Assembly: GCA_964617665.1 (NCBI GenBank)
Contig: CAZUAH010000103.1
Location: forward strand, 1-32,027
From: JADHUC01 sp964617665
GTDB taxonomy: Bacteria > Planctomycetota > Planctomycetia > Pirellulales > Pirellulaceae
Length of the DNA: 32,027 nucleotides
Direction of reading: 5' to 3'
A model generated the notes under the pieces. That model saw only the letters and a list, made by a program, of their open reading frames with translations. It ran no database searches and was not told the origin of the DNA. Positions 1 to 7,946 of the stretch are shown piece by piece. Made by a program: the position numbers and the translations under genes. Within the stretch, counting starts at the first letter, position 1. Every line of letters starts with the position of its first letter.

Positions 1-1102
1 GCTTTCCGTTCGACTCCGGTTTCAAATGGATGCGGAGTCTCCCAATGCTGGGCATCTTCGCGCGGACCGATTGCGCCCGTGTCGCCTGATTGCGCGTCAT
101 TACATCCAGCGGACTCGTGACGGCCTGTCCGTCGGTCGGTTTGGCAACTCGCACGTAGATCGTCGTGGTCTCCAAGTGCACGTGGCCGAGAATCTGCTGG
201 ATCTTGCGCAGATCGCAAGTGTACTCGTACGTGTGGCAGACGAAGCTATGACGAAGCGTGTGCGGCGTGGCTTTCTTCTTGATCCCCGCGATACGAACCG
301 CTCGCTCCATCACACGCTCGGCCGTGCGTGGTGATAGGTGACGTCGGGCGGCTTGCGGCTGCGCGTCCGCCGTCGCCTTTTCGGCCGGAAAGATGTAATC
401 GTCGCCCGTGAATCGCTCGGACAGATGCCGTAGCAGAGGCTCGAACGTCTCGGGCAACATGACTTGGCGATCGCTGCGTCCCTTGCCCTGCCAGACATTC
501 ACCAAACGGCGGTCGAAATCGATGTCTCGCCAGCGCAAACGGACTACCTCGCTCACCCGCATGCCCGTGGCGTACATCAACCCGAGCAACAGCTTATCCC
601 GCAACGTTGGTGCAGCTTCGAGCAATCGCTGGACTTCCTGGACGCTGAGCACCACGGGAAGCTTCTTCGGCCGACGCGGGGTGGCAAGTCCCGACGTAAC
701 CTGGCGGTGGCACATCTTGTCGAAGGCCGTACGGATCGCTGCCAGATGCGTCGACACCCAGGAACACCCTGCACCAGCATCGACCAGATACAGGAGGAAC
801 TCCCGCACGTCTTCTCGGGTCACTCGATGCGGCGGCCCCCCGTACCAACGCAAAAAGGACCGCAAGGCGTTCCGGTAGTTCTTGATCGTCTGTGGCTGGT
901 AGAATCGGATTCGCAACTCGCGCACGATCTTCCGCAGAAACTCCCCCGCCGTCGGACGCCCTTCCACGACCGGAGCCGATGACTGAAGCTGGTCCTCGAC
1001 CCGACTCCGCGGTGCGTACCGACCTCGCGCCGCCCTATAAGGTTGGTCGCTGTTGTAGGTGGAAAGGGATCTCGAAGCCGTGGTTCTTGTATGGGCAATC
1101 AT
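1..1102 (-). CDS. Tyrosine recombinase (XerC/IntI-like integrase), 3' end outside window
   Basis: Site-specific tyrosine recombinase, read for 367 codons from an ATG at 1102 to the window edge with no stop. A SAM-like core-binding domain (about residues 52-130, with the motif QTIKNYRNALRSFLRWYG) is followed by the catalytic domain (about 148-335). The active-site set is complete: R182 in GMRVSE, K207 in GKG, H281-x2-R284 in PHTLRHSF, H307 in LGHVH, and the nucleophile Y316 in TTTIYVRV. The tail AVTSPLD resembles integron integrases, which have SPLD at the same place. However, the long insert that integron integrases carry before HTLRHSF is absent, so a Xer-like or solitary integrase is more likely. 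No gene cassettes or attC-like sites were seen next to it. The start lies 39 bases after a candidate promoter, and an in-frame stop lies upstream. Confidence 0.88.
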   Translation of the reverse strand, partial: MIAHTRTTASRSLSTYNSDQPYRAARGRYAPRSRVEDQLQSSAPVVEGRPTAGEFLRKIVRELRIRFYQPQTIKNYRNALRSFLRWYGGPPHRVTREDVREFLLYLVDAGAGCSWVSTHLAAIRTAFDKMCHRQVTSGLATPRRPKKLPVVLSVQEVQRLLEAAPTLRDKLLLGLMYATGMRVSEVVRLRWRDIDFDRRLVNVWQGKGRSDRQVMLPETFEPLLRHLSERFTGDDYIFPAEKATADAQPQAARRHLSPRTAERVMERAVRIAGIKKKATPHTLRHSFVCHTYEYTCDLRKIQQILGHVHLETTTIYVRVAKPTDGQAVTSPLDVMTRNQATRAQSVRAKMPSIGRLRIHLKPESNGK

Positions 1103-1147
1103 CGCTTTCGGTCCGTTGGTTCGACATGGCGTATCTGCTGAGAAAGT

Positions 1148-1176
1148 GTTCTAATGTATACGTGTGCGCGTGTCAA
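1148..1176 (-). promoter_or_regulatory. Candidate sigma-70 promoter of the integrase
   Basis: On the minus strand a perfect TTGACA (1176-1171) is followed after 17 bases by TAGAAC (1153-1148). The expected transcription start is near 1141, about 40 bases before the integrase ATG. Confidence 0.55.
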
Positions 1177-1368
1177 CTATTTTGACGCGGTAACTGCCCC
1201 AGAGATCGTTGCGCAGGATCGCTGGGCTATACCAAATGCCTGTGTCGCGTAGGGGCCTCAGCCGCCTTCTGCCATTCTCGCAACGAATGCACAGGAAACT
1301 GGAATTACGCTCGATCGAAGCTCAAATCCACGGCCGTGCTGATGCCAAGAGCTTCAACCCTTATCTGG

Positions 1369-3120
1369 CTACTTCACTTCGGCGGCGAAGTATCGGGCGG
1401 TTAGCGGCTCGTCGGTGGCGTAACGTACGAAGTTGGGCCAACGCATGGCGTTGCCGGGCTTGAAGACCTTTTGCTTCAGAAAGTCGCCGAATTCCTTGCG
1501 CCCGTTGAAACTCAGCTCCTCAGTCGGGCCTTCGTGGCCGGCCAGTTTGGCCAGGGTGTTACGCAGTTGCGCTGCAAACAACTCACCGAGCATGTAGTTG
1601 TGGTAGTAGACCGGCGCTATGGTAAAGTGTGGTTTAGCAGCCCAATCCGGCAGATCGCGATCGCTTGGGCGAGTGAGCATCTGGAATCGCTCCTTGTAAT
1701 CCCACCACAACGTGTTCAGATCCTGGTCAGGATTCTCGTACAGCGACTTTTCGAAGTTCAGCATAACCATCGTCCATCGGGCGAAGATCAATTGCTCGCG
1801 ACGGCGCTGTTCCAGTATCGCATCGCCCGGTTCCTTGGCTCGCTTCGGGGCGGCATCTGCGTAGGCGATCATCCAGGTCGGATTCTTGGCCAGCGCGCCG
1901 AACAGCATTGCCACGCCTTCGGTCGTGAACGCGTGTGAAGGCTCGCGAAGGTTGTAGGGCAGCTTACGATCGATGTACAGGTCATACACAGCATGGCCCT
2001 GCTCGTGCATTTGCGTGTCCATCCACTCGGCCGTCGGCTTGATGTTACACAGAGTGCGTACGTCGCCGCCACGGTCGATGCTGATACAGAAGGCATGTTG
2101 GTCCTTACCTTCGCGTTCGTATAGATCGCTTCGCTTCAGAACTTCGTCAATCGGCAGCCCAATGTCGTCATAGAAAACGCGAGAGATTTCGACGATGTCC
2201 TCTTTGGCCTTCTTGTCGTAGAACTCGTCCAAGTCGACGGCCGCGGACGGCGGGGCAGCCTGGAAGAATGGGTTGTCGTAGTGCCACGGTCGCATGTCTT
2301 TGGGCTTTACACCAAAGCGTTTTGCCAATTCGCGATCCATCTTGGCTTTCATTTGTCGGAACGGCTTGCGTGTCTGTTGTTCCAGTTCGTCAAAGATCTC
2401 CAGAAGCTCGTCGGGTTCGTGCTCCTGCAGCCGGATCGACATATCCCAATAGTTATCGAAGCCCAATTGCGTTGCCGCTTGGTTGCGAATCTTGGCCAAT
2501 TCGATCAGCTTCGGTCCCACAACCGCGCCGCCTTGCTTCAATGCTTCCCACGCCTCTTTCCGCTGGTCCAAGTCATCGTCTTCGCGGAGGATCTCCAGTA
2601 AATCGTTATTCGAGTATTTCTTGCCATCCACTTCCGCACGATACGTATTGAACAATCGCTCGATTTCGGTCGACAGATTGACCATCTTCTCAAGCAAGGC
2701 GGCCGGTAGTTGATTCCGTCGAAAGGCCAGTTGGGCAACTTCCAGAGCCCGTCCCTCGACCGGATGAAGTTCTTTTCGCACGCCCATCAGCTTCGCAATG
2801 CGTTTGTACGTTTCCGCATCGCTGTGATACTTCTTCAAGGCCAACGACGCCTCGGCAGACGCGTCGAAGTCCTCCTTCTTACCCGAGTTTGCAGCCGTCC
2901 ACATGGCCAGGCTTGCTCGGATCTCCAACTCGGCGACTTCCTTCCAGTACTCCTGCAGGAATGCTTTGGCGTCGGCTTTCAAATCGCTTTTCTCCTTTTC
3001 CGATAGGGTCTGTGACGTCGAGTCATCACCGCCCTCCTTATCCCCTGCGGCGACGACCGTCCAATTGTGGCAGGTTAAGAGCAAGCCAACGACCGCCGTG
3101 ATCAACATCATCTTCGTCAT
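1369..3120 (-). CDS. Secreted M2-family zinc peptidase (peptidyl-dipeptidase A / ACE-like)
   Basis: Zinc metallopeptidase of family M2, the angiotensin-converting-enzyme type, which removes dipeptides from peptide C-termini. The 583-residue protein begins with a signal peptide (about residues 1-25, ending VVAA). The zinc-binding helix is HEQGH at 372-376, with the third ligand probably E401 in TTEGVAMLFG, spaced as in M2 enzymes. The sequence DRGGDVRTLCNIK (about 350-361) just before it is also typical of the family. The length matches one single-domain ACE unit. GGGAG seven bases before the ATG supports the start. It is transcribed away from the NlpC/P60 gene through an 88-94-base divergent spacer. 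The likely role is degradation of imported or periplasmic peptides; the substrate is not known. Confidence 0.9.
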   Translation of the reverse strand: MTKMMLITAVVGLLLTCHNWTVVAAGDKEGGDDSTSQTLSEKEKSDLKADAKAFLQEYWKEVAELEIRASLAMWTAANSGKKEDFDASAEASLALKKYHSDAETYKRIAKLMGVRKELHPVEGRALEVAQLAFRRNQLPAALLEKMVNLSTEIERLFNTYRAEVDGKKYSNNDLLEILREDDDLDQRKEAWEALKQGGAVVGPKLIELAKIRNQAATQLGFDNYWDMSIRLQEHEPDELLEIFDELEQQTRKPFRQMKAKMDRELAKRFGVKPKDMRPWHYDNPFFQAAPPSAAVDLDEFYDKKAKEDIVEISRVFYDDIGLPIDEVLKRSDLYEREGKDQHAFCISIDRGGDVRTLCNIKPTAEWMDTQMHEQGHAVYDLYIDRKLPYNLREPSHAFTTEGVAMLFGALAKNPTWMIAYADAAPKRAKEPGDAILEQRRREQLIFARWTMVMLNFEKSLYENPDQDLNTLWWDYKERFQMLTRPSDRDLPDWAAKPHFTIAPVYYHNYMLGELFAAQLRNTLAKLAGHEGPTEELSFNGRKEFGDFLKQKVFKPGNAMRWPNFVRYATDEPLTARYFAAEVK

Positions 3121-3137
3121 CGTTCATCTCCCAGTAT

Positions 3138-3166
3138 TTGTGCGAAGGTTGGAATTACCATAACAT
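3138..3166 (+). promoter_or_regulatory. Weak candidate promoter for the NlpC/P60 gene
   Basis: TTGTGC (3138-3143), a 17-base spacer and TAACAT (3161-3166) lie in the short divergent spacer. The hexamers match consensus only partly. Confidence 0.25.
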
Positions 3167-3214
3167 GATCCGGTGCATGCGAATAGACACAGAGAAATCA
3201 AGGAGACGATGGCT

Positions 3215-4402
3215 ATGCGCCCATCTTTCCTCTCATCATCGCTCGCTCTATGCGTGGTTGCCCTAAGTGCGAACGCGCAAGGCCAGCAGACTCCGATCCC
3301 GCCATCCGTGACTGCCGCCGATCGTGCATACTTCGAGCGGTATATCAAGATAGTCGAGGCAAAAGGCACTGGACGTTCCGAACGTCTGCCCCAGTACGTC
3401 GAACTCTTCAAACGTCAGTTGATCAACGATGCGCGACTGTTTGCCTTTGACGTCCGGTCCGAACTGCGCGCCGATGGAGGGATTGTGCTGACTGGCCATG
3501 TACAGTTCGCGGAAAACCGCACGGCGCTTTGCAGCTTCCTTCGATGCCTTGGCTTTGATCGAGTGGAGAATGAGATTGAGGTGTTGCCATCGGCAGATCT
3601 TGGCGCGAGACAGTTTGGATTCGTCAAAACCACACACAGCCTGTGCTTTGATCGCCCAACCGATGATCGAGAAGTGGGTACCGACTGTCTGCTGGGTTCG
3701 CCGCTGTATCTCTTGAAGGAAGTGGTCGAAGGATTCTACCTCTGTCACAGCGACGAAGGTTACGTAGGTTTCGTTGCCGCGAAAGACGTCCATCGCGTGG
3801 ATGCAAGAGAATTCGCCGGCTACTTGAGTAGTCCACGAGTCTTCGTGCGAAAGGACTGGACGAGTTCGGATGCACGCATGATACCGGTGGGTTCCCGACT
3901 GAAGTGTGTCGGCCGCGGGCAAGGCAATGTCATCGCAGAATTGCCAACGGGCGAATGCCTCGCCATTCCCAATGACTACTGCGCGATCCAGCCCGGCGAC
4001 CAGAACCTTCGCGTGAAACGTATTCTCGACAACGCTCGAGGCCTATTGGGGACCGAGTATCTCTGGGGCGGCAAGACAACACGGGGAGTCGATTGTTCTG
4101 GATTGGTCCAGGTTGCTTTTGGTGCCGAAGGGCTCAATCTGCCGCGCGATTCCAACCAGCAGGTCTATCTTGGCAAACTCGTCGCCACGCGATGGTATCG
4201 TGAGGGGCTCCGACCTGGTGATACGCTGTACTTCCTGGGAAGCCGTGGAAAGATCAGGCATACAGGGATCTATCTTGGCGACGACCGGTACATCGAAGCG
4301 GTCCGGCCGACCGTGCGGATCACAAGCTTCGATTCAGAAGACGAAGACTACAGCGCCCGCCGCGCTGCCTCGTTCGCCTTTGCCAAACGGTTATTGGATT
4401 AG
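3215..4402 (+). CDS. Exported BON-like/SH3-like/NlpC-P60 cysteine peptidase
   Basis: Probable cell-wall peptidase or amidase acting on peptidoglycan stem peptides. From the chosen ATG (395 residues) a signal peptide runs to about residue 22 (ALSANAQG). A BON-like domain follows (about 75-125, GGIVLTGHVQFAENRTAL then VENEIEVLP). One or two SH3-like segments occupy about 150-265. The C-terminal NlpC/P60 domain (about 268-395) has Cys294 in GVDCSGL and His349 in RHTGIYLGDD. The usual third polar residue, often His in a FIHA motif, reads YIEAV, so Glu361 stands there. AAGGAG lies nine bases before this ATG and only three before the ATG at 3209, so 3215 is preferred, though 3209 is possible. The BON plus NlpC combination is not one I recognise as standard. 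Confidence 0.85.
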   Translation: MRPSFLSSSLALCVVALSANAQGQQTPIPPSVTAADRAYFERYIKIVEAKGTGRSERLPQYVELFKRQLINDARLFAFDVRSELRADGGIVLTGHVQFAENRTALCSFLRCLGFDRVENEIEVLPSADLGARQFGFVKTTHSLCFDRPTDDREVGTDCLLGSPLYLLKEVVEGFYLCHSDEGYVGFVAAKDVHRVDAREFAGYLSSPRVFVRKDWTSSDARMIPVGSRLKCVGRGQGNVIAELPTGECLAIPNDYCAIQPGDQNLRVKRILDNARGLLGTEYLWGGKTTRGVDCSGLVQVAFGAEGLNLPRDSNQQVYLGKLVATRWYREGLRPGDTLYFLGSRGKIRHTGIYLGDDRYIEAVRPTVRITSFDSEDEDYSARRAASFAFAKRLLD

Positions 4403-4452
4403 CGCGGAAATGTGGACGAGCGACGCTCGTATGCTAGCCATCGTGTCCGAGC

Positions 4453-4523
4453 GGGAGGGCGAGGTTCCTGCCGAGCCGCAAATCGGCCGCAAGAAGACGG
4501 CTCAGCGGGAGCTTCGCCCTCCC
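4453..4523 (+). repeat. Imperfect 25-bp inverted repeat between convergent genes
   Basis: Arms 4453-4477 and 4499-4523 match at 21 of 25 positions around a 21-base loop. Three of the four mismatches would be G-U pairs in a plus-strand RNA, leaving only one unpaired position, so a plus-strand hairpin looks preserved. It lies between the ends of the NlpC/P60 gene (+) and the S9 peptidase (-). There is no T-run, so it may be a repeated palindromic element or a non-classical terminator. Confidence 0.6.
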
Positions 4524-4555
4524 GAATACGCGGCCATGACGGCTTCAGGCAAGGG

Positions 4556-6622
4556 CTATTCCTCGCCGTACTCCTTGGCGTAGTCGATTGCGTGGTCCGG
4601 TGCCTCGCCTCCGGGGCCCTGCAGGTAGTGTTCCATCCAGCGCAGCATCCGCACGCTGTAGTCGAAACGAGCTGCCGCGCGGCGGTTGCCGTGGCCTTCG
4701 CCGGGATACCAGATCAATCGGACGGGAGCCTGTTTCAGCGTCTTCAAGTGCCGGTACAATTCGAGCGACTGGGATGGATGCACTCGCGGGTCACTCTTGC
4801 CGTGGAGAATCAATGTCGGTGTGCGGTTTTTCTGAACGTGTCGGATCGGGCTACTCTTGAGGAAATAGTCCCAATCGTCCCAAAGACGTTTGAGATGGTG
4901 GACCAGATACATCTCTTCGGGTATGTCGGTCGTGCCCAGTTTCGAGACGTTGTCGCTGATGCCGACGAACATCACGCTGGCGGCAAAGCGGTCCGAATAG
5001 TATGTGGCTCCCCACGCCGATGCGTAACCGCCATAGGAACCGCCAGTGATCCCCACTCGGTCTTTGTCGACCATACCCTCGGCGACTAAGTGATCGACAC
5101 CATCCACCAAGTCATCAAACTCTCGGCCGGCTGCGTCCGCTTGCCCGAGTTTCGAGAAAGCGACTCCGCGTCCGGTGCTTCCGCGGTAGTTGGGATAGAA
5201 GACGGCGAAACCACGAGCGGCCCCCACTTGCCCCGGGCGACCGTAACTGGTCACCCAGCCGTTGCTGATGTGGGATTCCGGGCCGCCGTGTACGGACATG
5301 ATCAATGGGTACCGACGGCCTTCCACATAGTTCAGCGGATAGATCAGGATACCTTGGATATCCAGACCGTCGCGTGCCTTCCACTCGACGACTTCTTGTC
5401 GGGCGAAGCGCATTTCTCCGAGGCACGAGTTGCTGTTGGTTAAACGTTTGGCCTTGTTCCCATCGATCTCCAGACGGAACACCTCTGACGGATGTCTTGG
5501 ACTGCTGCCCGTACAGGCAACCGTTTGGCCGTCGTCGGACAACGAGAGTCCGGATAGCACGGGACCGTGGCCTTCGATCAACGTTTGCTCGTCACTCTTC
5601 AGACTTACGGTGCCGACCCTGGCTGCCACGCCCTCGTTAGCCAGATACAGGAGAGTGCTTCCGTCTTTCCACGCGAATGACGCCACATGGGCGTGGTAAT
5701 CCGGCATCAAATCGTTCGGCTTACCGTCTCCGGGCACTGCAACGACCATCAATCGACCTTCCCGAGGATCGTTGATATCGGCACCAGAGACCATCGCCAG
5801 GTGTTTCCCGTCTGGACTCCAACCGACCTGGCCCAACTTGCCTGGGTTGCTGATACGTTCAACAACTTTGCCCGAGTCGACATCGACGATCGATACGCGC
5901 TTGAACATGTAGCTGTCGTCCACCAGTGGGGTCGGCGCAAGTACGACCGCCAACTGCCGTGCCGATGGACTCCAACGGACAGTCGAGGCTGAACCCGGCA
6001 GATCAAGCGCACGCGGCTTGCCAGATCCGTCCGCATCGGCGATCCATACCTTAGTTGGCCGCCAGTCTTCTTCGTAGATCTCCTGATTGAAGCCCTTATC
6101 GCGATATTCCTGCTCCTCCTTCGGCCGCGGCTCGGTTGCCAGGAAAGCAACTTGTTGACCGTCACGCGCAAATGAAACGCCGCGAATATCGGCGTTGTGT
6201 TCGATCATGCGACGCGCTTCGCCGCCGTCGATCGGCACTACGTACAGTGAACTATGCTGGTCGTCGCCTCGTTTCGCTACAAATGCGATTCCCATGCCGT
6301 CCGGCGTCCATTGCACACCTGACACATTCACTTTGCCAGTGACAAACGGCCGCGATTGACCGGCGGCGTCCACAACGTGTAATTCGATCCATGCCGAACC
6401 ATTCTCGCCTTTCAGTGGATCCCGCTGAACTGCCAAGGTATAGGCCACGTGCTTCCCATCGGGAGAGACCTTTGCGGATGTAACGGACTTTAGCTGCGCC
6501 ACGTGCCGTGGGGTAAACACTTGCTCGGCGAACAGGGATCCCACGGATGCGAGAATCGCCACCGTGGCGAGCATGGCCCGAGTGCTGGACGAAAAGTGAT
6601 GAAAGGGATTGATCCGGATCAT
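4556..6622 (-). CDS. S9-family serine peptidase (prolyl oligopeptidase / acylaminoacyl-peptidase type)
   Basis: Exported serine peptidase of 688 residues. A signal peptide (about residues 10-33, ending SLFA) leads into an N-terminal beta-propeller with TolB-like repeats, such as VSPDGKHVAYTL, WTPDGMGIAF and WSPDGKHLAMV. The C-terminal alpha/beta-hydrolase domain (about 410-688) carries the catalytic triad: Ser529 in GGSYGGY, Asp611 in HGKSDPRV and His644 in GEGHGNRR. HGGPESH near 445 fits the oxyanion-hole region. The ATG at 6622 is chosen because it starts directly with the signal peptide. An upstream in-frame ATG at 6700 would only translate part of the palindrome at 6659-6730. The gene lies downstream of the DUF6807 gene on the same strand, but the 192-base spacer with two hairpins argues against tight coupling. 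The substrate is unknown; oligopeptides are likely. Confidence 0.9.
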   Translation of the reverse strand: MIRINPFHHFSSSTRAMLATVAILASVGSLFAEQVFTPRHVAQLKSVTSAKVSPDGKHVAYTLAVQRDPLKGENGSAWIELHVVDAAGQSRPFVTGKVNVSGVQWTPDGMGIAFVAKRGDDQHSSLYVVPIDGGEARRMIEHNADIRGVSFARDGQQVAFLATEPRPKEEQEYRDKGFNQEIYEEDWRPTKVWIADADGSGKPRALDLPGSASTVRWSPSARQLAVVLAPTPLVDDSYMFKRVSIVDVDSGKVVERISNPGKLGQVGWSPDGKHLAMVSGADINDPREGRLMVVAVPGDGKPNDLMPDYHAHVASFAWKDGSTLLYLANEGVAARVGTVSLKSDEQTLIEGHGPVLSGLSLSDDGQTVACTGSSPRHPSEVFRLEIDGNKAKRLTNSNSCLGEMRFARQEVVEWKARDGLDIQGILIYPLNYVEGRRYPLIMSVHGGPESHISNGWVTSYGRPGQVGAARGFAVFYPNYRGSTGRGVAFSKLGQADAAGREFDDLVDGVDHLVAEGMVDKDRVGITGGSYGGYASAWGATYYSDRFAASVMFVGISDNVSKLGTTDIPEEMYLVHHLKRLWDDWDYFLKSSPIRHVQKNRTPTLILHGKSDPRVHPSQSLELYRHLKTLKQAPVRLIWYPGEGHGNRRAAARFDYSVRMLRWMEHYLQGPGGEAPDHAIDYAKEYGEE

Positions 6623-6658
6623 GGTTGTGTTCTCGCAGGATTGGCGGAGTTCCGATCT

Positions 6659-6730
6659 TCGTTTAACGGCAAGCCGAAGGCGACTGTGTTTACCGGCCAT
6701 CGCAGACGCCTTCGGCTTGCCGTTAAACGA
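6659..6730. repeat. Perfect 24-bp inverted repeat (palindromic element)
   Basis: Arms 6659-6682 and 6707-6730 are perfectly complementary around a 24-base loop. The element lies just upstream of the S9 peptidase start and would form a very stable hairpin in its leader RNA. The arms begin with TTTAACGGCAAGCCG-type sequence. There is no T-run, so a dispersed repeat is likelier than a terminator. Confidence 0.85.
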
Positions 6731-6778
6731 TACACTTTCAGATAGTATACTTCGCGGGTTTTGTCGAGGCGAAATTGT

Positions 6779-6814
6779 AGTGTGGTTTTCGACGGAGCTT
6801 GAGGGAAAACCACT
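6779..6814 (-). terminator. Hairpin just after the DUF6807 stop codon
   Basis: A 12-bp inverted repeat with one mismatch (6779-6790 and 6803-6814) starts immediately after the DUF6807 stop codon. On the minus strand it is followed by ACTACAATTT, a poor T-tract, so termination is possible but unproven. Confidence 0.4.
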
Positions 6815-7768
6815 CTAACGCGGTTTCGCCCAAGCCCTATACGCTTGTCCGACTTGTTCCGCCTCGACCGTGCCATCCCACAATGCGATTCCATAACGCA
6901 AGCGAATCGGCTTGCCGGCAACGACGGTCATCGGCTCATCGGCCAGATTCAGAGTTGCGGACATGTAGGCGAAGGGCGAGGTCATAGTGAACCACGCCGC
7001 GGGATGGCGTGGGTTTTTCGGGTCGTCGAACATGGCAAGGGTAACAGGCTTGCCGTCAACCGGTGCGGCGTAAGCACACCAATCCGCCCGAAGAGTCTTG
7101 TCGGAACCGCCGGCCGCTTGACTTGCGTCCGGATCGGCATGAAGGAACTTGCCCAATTTGTCCATCGACGTGACAAAACGTACGCCCAGACCGAAGTACT
7201 TACGCCCCCAGAGCTCGGTCGAATCTCTTCCTTTGGCTACCTCGAAATGGCTGTCCCACGTCAACAGCGACGCTCCAGGAACGGAGACTGGATCCAGCGT
7301 GAGCGTCCGCGTCTCGACAAGCAGATGGTCACCGTTGACGCCGCCCCAGTCGATTTTCTGGCGGATGACTGCGCGGCGTTTTCCATCCGCTGCCTCGACG
7401 GTGACCTCACCTTCACCACGCGGAACTTGCTTGCCCGGTTTGTGTTGCGGGGCTTCACCCCAGAAATCCGTCTCTTCGGCTCCAATGGCATACATCAAGG
7501 CATGATGATGGACGTGATCGTGTGGCGAGTCGCGCAGTACCTGCAAACCGCCAGGCGTGTACCATTCCTGGACGTACACCTTGAAGGGGCCCGGCGTGCT
7601 GCGATAGACCATCGAAACGCGATCACCGTCTTTCACGGTTATCGTGTCCTTGTCACAGACTGTCTTCAGGTCCGCAGCAGAGGCACCCGCAGTCAAAACG
7701 ACTGATGTTAGAGCGGCAAGAAACGCGACCGACAAAGTCTTGGAATGTGGTCTCTGACCTCTATTCAT
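6815..7768 (-). CDS. DUF6807 (PmoA-like) family exported protein
   Basis: Secreted protein of 317 residues with a signal peptide (about residues 1-31, ending GASA). It belongs to the family often annotated as methane oxygenase PmoA or DUF6807, common in Planctomycetes and unrelated in function to true methane monooxygenase as far as I know. Family hallmarks are PFKVYVQEWYTPGGLQVLRD followed by SPHDHVHHHALMYAIG (about 60-95), a histidine-rich segment that could bind metal. Near the C-terminus AAWFTMTSPFAYMSATL is also typical. GAGAGAGGG precedes the ATG by seven bases. The biochemical role is unknown; these genes often sit near carbohydrate or sulfatase genes, and here the neighbour is a peptidase. 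Confidence 0.8.
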   Translation of the reverse strand: MNRGQRPHSKTLSVAFLAALTSVVLTAGASAADLKTVCDKDTITVKDGDRVSMVYRSTPGPFKVYVQEWYTPGGLQVLRDSPHDHVHHHALMYAIGAEETDFWGEAPQHKPGKQVPRGEGEVTVEAADGKRRAVIRQKIDWGGVNGDHLLVETRTLTLDPVSVPGASLLTWDSHFEVAKGRDSTELWGRKYFGLGVRFVTSMDKLGKFLHADPDASQAAGGSDKTLRADWCAYAAPVDGKPVTLAMFDDPKNPRHPAAWFTMTSPFAYMSATLNLADEPMTVVAGKPIRLRYGIALWDGTVEAEQVGQAYRAWAKPR

Positions 7769-7826
7769 AGTTGTGCCCTCTCTCGATAAGTTTCAGAATC
7801 CAACACCCTCCAGAATAACACGTGCT

Positions 7827-7852
7827 GGGCGGCGATTCGTTGATCGCCGCCC
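7827..7852. terminator. Perfect 10-bp GC-rich hairpin downstream of the LRR gene
   Basis: GGGCGGCGAT and ATCGCCGCCC pair perfectly around a six-base loop. It lies about 95 bases past the LRR gene stop (minus strand) and upstream of DUF6807. No T-run follows on either strand, so the terminator role is tentative. Confidence 0.35.
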
Positions 7853-7946
7853 CGGAAGAAAATTGTAACAACAACTCTCATGGCGTGCGCTCCACGTGCG
7901 AGATACAAGCGATGCCGGCACAAGTCTGCTTCGTCGTCATGCGTCG

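Noticed and set aside
1103..1368. Possible attI/attC or cassette next to the integrase
   Set aside because: No paired R'/R'' core sites or small cassette gene could be seen; the neighbour is a large peptidase gene.
6623..6700. Longer N-terminus for the S9 peptidase from an ATG at 6700
   Set aside because: The extra 26 codons only translate part of the palindrome, and the signal peptide begins at the ATG at 6622.
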